20,732 bases of DNA. It comes from CAZTDD01 sp964612675 (GTDB taxonomy: Bacteria; Hinthialibacterota; Hinthialibacteria; Hinthialibacterales; JAKPRU01). Positions 7,163 to 11,808 of this stretch are shown piece after piece (positions within the stretch are counted from its first letter, which is position 1; the number at the start of each line of letters is the position of its first letter). The notes under the pieces were generated by a model that saw only the letters and a list, made by a program, of their open reading frames with translations, was not told where the DNA came from and ran no database searches. Made by a program: the position numbers and the translations under genes. The stretch is taken from contig CAZTDD010000118.1 of NCBI GenBank assembly GCA_964612675.1, forward strand, positions 1-20,732, given 5' to 3'.

Positions 7163-7954
7163 ATGACTAATTTGGGCAAATACGATCCAGCTAATGAAGA
7201 GCATTCTTCGAGTCTGTTTCGGTACGGCGAGGTTCCGGTCGAGTCGGAAAAACTCAATCGATGGAACGCGAATATCGAAGCGGCGCTCGAAGCCGCCACA
7301 CGCGTGCTGTCCCGGTTAGCGTGTCGGGAGCAGAACAGTGTTCTCGATTTGGGGCCGGGTTCGTCGCTTCAGGTTGCGGCCCAACCGGTTCCGAATATGA
7401 CAGTGCGTGTGTTTCCCGGCCTCGGAGTTATTCATCCCTATGTGGTAGGCCGGACTATGGTGTCGACGTTTCCAGAAGAAGAAGGCATTGAACCGCCCGA
7501 GACTTGGCCGAGGATCGACCTGGTATATCTGTCCGCGAGCGGACAAGCCGGACTCATCGCGGGCACGGAAGGATCTCCGCCGGTTGCGCCGGACGTGCCG
7601 GACGAAAGCATGGCGCTTGCGGAAATTTATCTGCGGCCCGGTTCATCGTCGATTCAAGAATTCGACGACGGTGAAAACGCGTATATCACAGACCGCAGAA
7701 ATGTAATCGTCGTCGGCGATTCGCATCGGCACACGGACGATGTTACTCCGGCGGAAAGCGCTGACGGCACAACCACGCATTTCTCCACCGCGAATCAATA
7801 TCGTTCCGGGACTTTGGATGTCTTTGTCAACGGAATTCTTTACGCCAACAACATCGATTACACGGAAGACAGCGATCGTCGGGGGTACACATTCACGACC
7901 GCACCTCCGCCGCACGCCGTTTTACAGCATCGATATCTCATAGGAAAGGAGTGA
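7163..7954 (+). CDS. Phage tail-tip/baseplate-like structural protein
   Basis: A 263-residue protein beginning 10 nt after the protease-like gene. The central pattern 'PRIDLVYLSASGQAGLIAGTEG' followed by 'PPVAPDVPDESMALAEIYLRPG' and 'YITDRR' is the familiar phage tail/baseplate segment with a Pro-rich linker and an 'LAEI.V.PG....I.D.R' end. The C-terminus 'SGTLDVFVNGILYANNIDYTE' and 'GYTFTTAPPPHAVLQHRYLI' is also typical of phage fibre-attachment proteins. It probably connects the tail tip to the fibre encoded downstream. I have no exact family name. Confidence 0.6.
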   Translation: MTNLGKYDPANEEHSSSLFRYGEVPVESEKLNRWNANIEAALEAATRVLSRLACREQNSVLDLGPGSSLQVAAQPVPNMTVRVFPGLGVIHPYVVGRTMVSTFPEEEGIEPPETWPRIDLVYLSASGQAGLIAGTEGSPPVAPDVPDESMALAEIYLRPGSSSIQEFDDGENAYITDRRNVIVVGDSHRHTDDVTPAESADGTTTHFSTANQYRSGTLDVFVNGILYANNIDYTEDSDRRGYTFTTAPPPHAVLQHRYLIGKE

Positions 7955-7961
7955 AGCGCTC

Positions 7962-8096
7962 ATGAATCAATTCGTACGACGGTTTCTTCGTTTAGTCCTG
8001 CCGCTGGTACTCGAGTGTCTCGATGAGGCATTGAGCAGAAGGGATTTGAAAGAAGGTCAACGAACAACAGATTCGAAGGTGAGTTCCAATGACTGA
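7962..8096 (+). CDS. 44-residue micro-protein, translationally coupled to the tail fibre gene
   Basis: ATG at 7962, following AGGAAAGGAG at about 10 nt, opens a 44-codon frame that ends at 8096. Its last codons overlap the fibre start in the motif ATGACTGA (8089-8096), so translation is likely coupled. The N-terminal half is basic and hydrophobic (FVRRFLRLVLPLVLECLDEAL), possibly amphipathic or membrane-associated; the rest is polar. It could be a small tail or lysis accessory protein, or a leader peptide controlling fibre translation. No family is recognised. Confidence 0.5.
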   Translation: MNQFVRRFLRLVLPLVLECLDEALSRRDLKEGQRTTDSKVSSND

Positions 8097-9231
8097 TCGC
8101 AGGTATGCTCCCAATCGCGCAAGAACGACAAAACCGGGTGTTTCGGCAGTCCGCTTTCTGATTGCAGGGATTCTTCTGGTTTGCGTGAGTGATTGGGACC
8201 GCAGAGAAGCCAACGCGCAAACCCGGCCTCATTTCTCGCAATTGAATGACATCTATTCGATTGAAAGCAATGGGGCCGGCAGCGCGGTGGTTTTCCCATC
8301 CACGGCGGAGATCGACGCGGCCACGCTCGCGCTCACGTCTCTCCATGTGGGAGATATTCCTGCAGGCGCCACGGCTGTTGCCGCAACCGGCGTGATCGTG
8401 TCCGGGCCAATGGCGGTCTTCAACGGCTCGGACTTGAACTCGGGACTTGTGATCGGAAAACCGTCTGACTACTTTCGCATCTATCACGACGGAGATCACG
8501 CCAAGATCTACGCAGCACGAGATATCCACATCGATCCGACCTACGGCGGACTGGTGTCGGCGGTCATCGTCTCCATGGCGACAATCGAGTTCGCGGATTA
8601 TCTCGGCGACAAGATCCGCTTTTATAGCGACTCCTATGCGATCGGCGTGTCTCCGTACGACCTCGACATACGGTCGGATCGGAATATTCGTTTTCATTCC
8701 GACACCAATCAGGATGCTGCGGTTATCGACGGCGATACCGGCAAGCTCACTCTGGAAGGGCCGGTGTCCTCCCTTAGCGGAGACAACTACTTCGCGGGAA
8801 ATGTCGGCGTTGCCACGGGGGCTCCGTCGGTTCGATGTGAAATCAACGGCGACTGTGCGGCAAGCGACTTCATCACATTGTCACTCGCGAGTCGAAAAGC
8901 GAATATCCAAAACGCGACCTCCGACACGATTCTCAATGCCGTCCGCCGTGTGCGAGAAGCAACGCTCAGAACCTATGTGCTGAAAACGCCGGTCGAATAT
9001 GCACCGGGCGTCCAGCCCACATTGCCAAAGTACACTCATACCCGGCTCGGCTTTGTTGCCGATTATTCGGGTACCCCGGAGGATTGGATCGGTCGCGACC
9101 AGAGTGGAGCAATCAAAGGAGTGGTTTACAGCCGCATTGTTCCGGACCTGGTGGCTACCGAGCGTCACATCCTGGACCGTCTGAGCGCGCTGGAAAAGCG
9201 AATCGAAGAATTGGAAAAAGAGCCTCAATGA
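8089..9231 (+). CDS. Tail-fibre-like protein with signal peptide-like N-terminus and C-terminal S74 autoprocessing domain
   Basis: A 380-residue protein. Residues 23-33 are hydrophobic (FLIAGILLVCV), preceded by a basic segment and followed by 'REANAQ', which looks like a signal peptide with cleavage after Ala43. The middle is beta-rich with glycine turns, as in trimeric fibres. The C-terminus resembles intramolecular chaperone (peptidase S74) domains: 'SLASRKANIQNATSD', 'LGFVADY', 'GVVYSRIVPDLVA' and a closing coiled coil (LDRLSALEKRIEELEKE). Ser265 and Lys270 have the five-residue spacing of the Ser-Lys dyad known from endosialidase S74 domains, so residues ~265-380 could be released after trimer folding. 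The start overlaps the micro-protein stop, and the stop overlaps the holin-like start. A host-derived secreted S74 protein is the alternative to a virion fibre. Confidence 0.7.
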   Translation: MTDRRYAPNRARTTKPGVSAVRFLIAGILLVCVSDWDRREANAQTRPHFSQLNDIYSIESNGAGSAVVFPSTAEIDAATLALTSLHVGDIPAGATAVAATGVIVSGPMAVFNGSDLNSGLVIGKPSDYFRIYHDGDHAKIYAARDIHIDPTYGGLVSAVIVSMATIEFADYLGDKIRFYSDSYAIGVSPYDLDIRSDRNIRFHSDTNQDAAVIDGDTGKLTLEGPVSSLSGDNYFAGNVGVATGAPSVRCEINGDCAASDFITLSLASRKANIQNATSDTILNAVRRVREATLRTYVLKTPVEYAPGVQPTLPKYTHTRLGFVADYSGTPEDWIGRDQSGAIKGVVYSRIVPDLVATERHILDRLSALEKRIEELEKEPQ

Positions 9232-9476
9232 ATGGACGAGCCCAATACAGCCCCGAATACGTGGAACTTCGCACAGCGATCGAACGCGCAACGGCCCGAA
9301 TCGAGGGTGTTCAATCGATGATTCAGTCGATCCAGCACGATCTCGCTCGAACGGAAGCGATGGTGATGAAGAACCGCAGCGATCTCGGTGCGATCAAAAT
9401 TACAGCATCGCTTCTCGGGGCTATCGCCGGAGCCTGTTTCGGCCTGTTCGGACGTTCCTGGTGCTCGTTCTTTTGA
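9228..9476 (+). CDS. XhlA/holin-like small membrane protein
   Basis: An 82-residue protein starting at 9228, where its ATG overlaps the fibre stop codon (ATGA). Residues ~8-55 form an amphipathic, coiled-coil-like helix (IERATARIEGVQSMIQSIQH). A single hydrophobic segment follows (ITASLLGAIAGACFGLFG). This coiled coil plus one C-terminal transmembrane helix, about 80-90 residues in total, is the layout of XhlA-type haemolysin/holin-associated proteins from prophages and PBSX-like elements, which act with holin and endolysin in lysis. A strong holin cannot be named, so this may be the membrane partner itself. The M15 peptidase gene at the end of the cassette would be the matching lysin. Confidence 0.6.
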   Translation: MNGRAQYSPEYVELRTAIERATARIEGVQSMIQSIQHDLARTEAMVMKNRSDLGAIKITASLLGAIAGACFGLFGRSWCSFF

Positions 9477-9540
9477 ATCTGGGATATGAGAAGGATTTTC
9501 ACGCAATCCGCGAGGAGAGTCCTTCGTGCTTTCTCCGGAC

Positions 9541-9715
9541 CGATGCGATCTATGACCCGGCCCGATGCGATTTGTGAAGAGGCCCGATGCGAGTTGTGAA
9601 GAGGCCCGATGCGAGTTGTGAAGAGGCCCGATGCGATTTGTGAAGAGGCCCGATGCGAGTTGTGAAGAGGCCCGATGCGAGTTGTGAAGAGGCCCGATGC
9701 GATCTGTGAAGAGGA
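9541..9715 (+). repeat. 22-bp minisatellite downstream of the holin-like gene
   Basis: Eight tandem units start exactly 22 bp apart (cgatgcga at 9541, 9563, 9585, 9607, 9629, 9651, 9673 and 9695). The first is degenerate; the others differ mostly at one or two positions (gagttg, gatttg or gatctg). The period is not divisible by three, so each frame is cycled and the block stays open on the minus strand without being a gene. No spacers are present. It lies in the 325-nt gap 9477-9801, which otherwise contains only the palindromic element. Confidence 0.9.
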
Positions 9716-9744
9716 TTCGAAATGACCTGTGAACGAACCTAGGT

Positions 9745-9777
9745 CCCCTCTCCCTCTGGGAGAGGGCAGGGTGAGGG
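9745..9777 (+). repeat. Interspersed palindromic element, copy 3
   Basis: Arms CCCTCTCCC (9746-9754) and GGGAGAGGG (9758-9766) flank TCT, followed by cagggtgaggg. It has the same orientation and almost the same sequence as copy 2. As there, it follows a minisatellite (by about 30 nt) and precedes the ribosome binding site of the next virion-cassette gene (AGGAG before 9802). Confidence 0.8.
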
Positions 9778-9801
9778 CTGACATTCCGCAGGAGAAATAC
9801 C

Positions 9802-10464
9802 ATGTTGAATTCAACAGTTCTTTTCGTCGCAGTCCATACCGCCTTATGCGGCACGTTTCTTGGCACCTATGAACAAGGCGAGACGGTTCCATTCACTTAT
9901 CTCGCCGCCGACCCATCCACCGGCGCTCCCACAGAGGCAGTGGCTCTCTCGTTTTGCGTCCTGGCAGACGGCCGGGAAATCGGTTCGGGTCCGATGTACG
10001 CAGGCATCCTAGGGATCGCCACCGGAGTTTACGAAGCAACCGCCTGCGAGACCGGAACCTATACGATTGTGATGAGCGGACTCGTCGGTGGAGTGACACG
10101 GCAAGAACTGGGTGTCTTCGACCTTGTCGCGCCCGGTGCGGGGAGAGATGCCTTGGCCGAGACGGTTCAACAAGTCTCGCGGGAGCTGCAGATTGCCACC
10201 CGAGAAAACTCCCGGTCGCGCCTGTGGTACGCGCAAAGCGTGATCGACACGGCGACGCGAAAGGTCCCCGCCGATCTGCCTTCGCATCTGGAGGTTCAGC
10301 TCAGGTACAGCGACATCCCGGGTTTTGCGACGCCCGTCGAGATCTTTTATCGTGTCTTCTTCTATCCCGATTCCGCCACCTCTACCCGAGCATGCCGGGA
10401 GGAGAAACACACCGATCCGCCATCCGATGGGACTTTCTACGCACTCCCGAATGAATCCTGGTGA
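9802..10464 (+). CDS. Virion-associated beta-rich protein with a GTxxGTY-type N-terminal domain
   Basis: A 220-residue protein starting after GCAGGAG. The N-terminal ~115 residues run 'GTFLGTYEQGETVPFTYLAA', 'GAPTEAVALSFCVLADGREI', 'GVYEATACETGTYTIVMSG' and 'VGGVTRQELGVFDLV'. This resembles Ig-like modules in many tailed-phage structural clusters, which describe how a value is built and read at the tail tip; I recall the pattern but not a family name. A helical middle (LAETVQQVSRELQIATRENS) links to a C-terminal part I do not recognise. It lies among tail and lysis genes, just before two smaller proteins of likely structural role. A baseplate or fibre-accessory role is inferred from context. 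Confidence 0.5.
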   Translation: MLNSTVLFVAVHTALCGTFLGTYEQGETVPFTYLAADPSTGAPTEAVALSFCVLADGREIGSGPMYAGILGIATGVYEATACETGTYTIVMSGLVGGVTRQELGVFDLVAPGAGRDALAETVQQVSRELQIATRENSRSRLWYAQSVIDTATRKVPADLPSHLEVQLRYSDIPGFATPVEIFYRVFFYPDSATSTRACREEKHTDPPSDGTFYALPNESW

Positions 10465-10482
10465 GAAGAGGAGAGAACGAGG

Positions 10483-10668
10483 ATGCCGGACCTGAAAGGT
10501 AGTTCGCGAACGATTTATGACGAAGACCCCGTGCTGGGCCGCGCCGGACACGGTCTCGGAACGGTCCTTGAACCGGCCCCGGTGCCGCCGGATGGAATGG
10601 TCATCGCTGTTGAGGTTGCGGTGACGTTCCCGGAAAACGGCGAGTATGAAGTTCGATTCTTACGATAA
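10483..10668 (+). CDS. Small hypothetical protein of the virion cassette
   Basis: A 61-residue protein, 18 nt after the previous stop codon, with GAGGAGAGAACGAGG before the ATG. It is acidic and has a beta-type C-terminus (GMVIAVEVAVTFPENGEYEV, then RFLR). No family is recognised. Size and position between two structural-like genes suggest a minor tail component. Confidence 0.55.
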   Translation: MPDLKGSSRTIYDEDPVLGRAGHGLGTVLEPAPVPPDGMVIAVEVAVTFPENGEYEVRFLR

Positions 10669-10686
10669 AAGCGAGCGAGCGGAACA

Positions 10687-10998
10687 ATGGCGACAACAAT
10701 CCTCCTGACAAAGAACGATCACGGAATAGAGATTCACTTCACCTGCCGCGACCGTGACCGGAATCCGGTCGACCTGACCGCTCGCGAAATCCATTTTCTT
10801 CTCGAACGGGACGGATCGGTCATCAACTCGGAGCACAGTCTTTGCCAAAAGACGGACTCGGCTGCCGGAAAAGCGTCCTACACACTCCACGGTAACGATA
10901 CCCAGTCGGAGGGGATCTTACGTGGACGGCTTCGCCTTCTGGCAGACAATCTGCAAGTTGAGAACCTCGAGCCGATTGCGGTGTGGGTGAAACCGTGA
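10687..10998 (+). CDS. BppU N-terminal-like / Ig-like phage protein
   Basis: A 103-residue protein 18 nt after the previous gene. The pattern 'ILLTKNDHGIEIHFTCRDRD' followed by 'NPVDLTAREIHFLLERDGSVI', a central Cys and Gly-rich turn, and 'GILRGRLRLLADNL' then 'IAVWVKP' resembles the N-terminal domain of phage baseplate upper proteins (BppU) and related modules with 'K.DTG.....L.D..G.PVDLTGA.V.F'. Such domains attach receptor-binding proteins to the tail tip. The gene holds that domain only. Its TGA overlaps the GTG start of the peptidase gene (GTGA), so the two are probably translated together. Confidence 0.55.
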   Translation: MATTILLTKNDHGIEIHFTCRDRDRNPVDLTAREIHFLLERDGSVINSEHSLCQKTDSAAGKASYTLHGNDTQSEGILRGRLRLLADNLQVENLEPIAVWVKP

Positions 10999-11471
10999 AG
11001 TCGAACGGGATCCGTATTGCCCCGCATTTTTGTTTGAGTGAGTTCCAAGACAAAGCTACAGGCTTTGTCCGTATTCATCCCCTGCTTCCCGTTCGGCTGG
11101 AAAAGCTTCGCGCCGCAGTCGGCTCGCCGTTGATTATTACCTCTTCCTGTCGTATCTGGCCGGAACACGTACGTATCTACCGCGAGATCTACGGAACCCG
11201 CTGGCGGCAAGAAATCAGTCTAACAAGTCGGCATCTCATCACAGGGCCATCCAAAAAGGATCTTGAAGACCCAATTCTGGCCGAACGGTTGCAAAGTCTC
11301 GACAGCCCTCCTCAACCCCTCTGCCGTACCTGCTGTGCCGCCGATATCCGTCGTGTCCCGAATTGTCCGCCGAGCGACCTGGGGGCAGCCGCACGTAGCT
11401 GCTTCGATTTTGTCAAGATCTACTCCTGGGGAATCCATGTCGACCTGCGCTATACTCCCCTCAGCACCTGA
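10995..11471 (+). CDS. M15-family peptidase (endolysin-like) with an insertion in its zinc motif
   Basis: I place the start at GTG 10995, where GTGA overlaps the preceding stop; another GTG at 10983 is in frame. The 158-residue product resembles M15A/DUF882-type D,D-carboxypeptidases: 'HFCLSEFQDKATG', 'LEKLRAAVGSPLIITSSCR', 'SRH', 'AADI' and the C-terminal 'WGIHVDLRY'. Expected zinc ligands are His80, Asp117 and His148. In the family, His and Asp are normally seven residues apart (SxHxxGxAxD). Here Gly84 and Ala115 are separated by 30 residues, including Cys110, Cys113 and Cys114, so the motif is split by an insertion. It would cleave peptidoglycan cross-links during lysis or particle release, and it closes the virion cassette. 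No signal peptide is seen, so export would need the holin-like partner. Confidence 0.65.
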   Translation: MKSNGIRIAPHFCLSEFQDKATGFVRIHPLLPVRLEKLRAAVGSPLIITSSCRIWPEHVRIYREIYGTRWRQEISLTSRHLITGPSKKDLEDPILAERLQSLDSPPQPLCRTCCAADIRRVPNCPPSDLGAAARSCFDFVKIYSWGIHVDLRYTPLST

Positions 11472-11516
11472 ATCTTCTACCAAATTAGTAGTCCAAACCG
11501 TCTCCAAAGACCCCTG

Positions 11517-11551
11517 TCTGCTGAACTTGCAGAGTAGCCTTCTTCCTTTTT
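11517..11551 (+). terminator. Possible weak terminator after the virion cassette
   Basis: TCTGC (11517-11521) can pair with GCAGA (11529-11533) over a 7-nt loop, followed by a pyrimidine-rich tract ending in five Ts (11547-11551). The stem is short, so this is only a candidate 3' end for the cassette transcript before the nrdJ control region. Confidence 0.3.
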
Positions 11552-11565
11552 GTAATCGTTACAAA
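11549..11565 (+). promoter_or_regulatory. 17-bp palindrome in the nrdJ upstream region (operator candidate)
   Basis: TTTGTAA (11549-11555) and TTACAAA (11559-11565) are perfect 7-nt arms around TCG. It lies just upstream of an extended -10-like motif (TGATATACT, 11568-11576) and of two NrdR-like boxes. It may bind a second regulator. The protein is unknown. Confidence 0.45.
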
Positions 11566-11577
11566 TTTGATATACTA

Positions 11578-11593
11578 TGACTATATATAGATA
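11578..11593 (+). promoter_or_regulatory. NrdR-like box 1
   Basis: The central ten bases CTATATATAG (11581-11590) fit the core of the NrdR consensus (acaCwAtATaTwGtgt) at every position; the outer flanks match poorly, for 11 of 16 overall. Box 2 lies exactly 32 bp downstream, the three-helical-turn spacing known for tandem NrdR sites. NrdR is the nucleotide-sensing repressor of ribonucleotide reductase genes. Confidence 0.7.
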
Positions 11594-11609
11594 TCTGTCA
11601 GCAAAAAAA

Positions 11610-11625
11610 CCACGATATGTGGTAA
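11610..11625 (+). promoter_or_regulatory. NrdR-like box 2
   Basis: ACCAC and GTGGT flank GATAT here; 10 of 16 bases match the NrdR consensus. The box ends 8 bp before the TTGACA hexamer of the nrdJ promoter, so a bound repressor would cover the promoter region. Taken alone it is a weak site; the 32-bp spacing from box 1 makes it convincing. Confidence 0.65.
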
Positions 11626-11632
11626 AAAAGTG

Positions 11633-11661
11633 TTGACAAACACTTCTGCTGTTACTATCCT
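11633..11661 (+). promoter_or_regulatory. Sigma70-type promoter of nrdJ
   Basis: TTGACA (11633-11638), a 17-bp spacer and TATCCT (11656-11661) form a consensus-length promoter about 150 nt before the nrdJ start. The remaining leader up to 11808 shows no cobalamin riboswitch and no convincing small gene; an open frame at 11679 crosses into nrdJ in another frame and has no clear ribosome binding site. Confidence 0.6.
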
Positions 11662-11808
11662 GGACGCCTTCGCCTCGGATGCTCAATGATGCCGAACAGG
11701 CTCGCCGAATCCGATCCGGAGATTCTCTCTCCATCCGGCGATTTTCCGTTGTCGTACTGAACGAACGCGGGAAGTCTGGTTTGGATTTACTCAAAAGGAG
11801 GAAGCGCT

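Noticed and set aside
9541..9715. CRISPR array
   Set aside because: Units are contiguous with no spacers, and there are no cas genes.
9225..9892. Two minus-strand frames with repeated Ser/Ile/Gly-rich peptide over the 22-bp block
   Set aside because: A 22-bp period cycles through all frames, so openness here is an artefact of the repeat.
11662..11808. Cobalamin riboswitch in the nrdJ leader
   Set aside because: The leader is short, and no B12-box-like sequence or compatible fold was seen; the NrdR-like boxes explain the regulation better.
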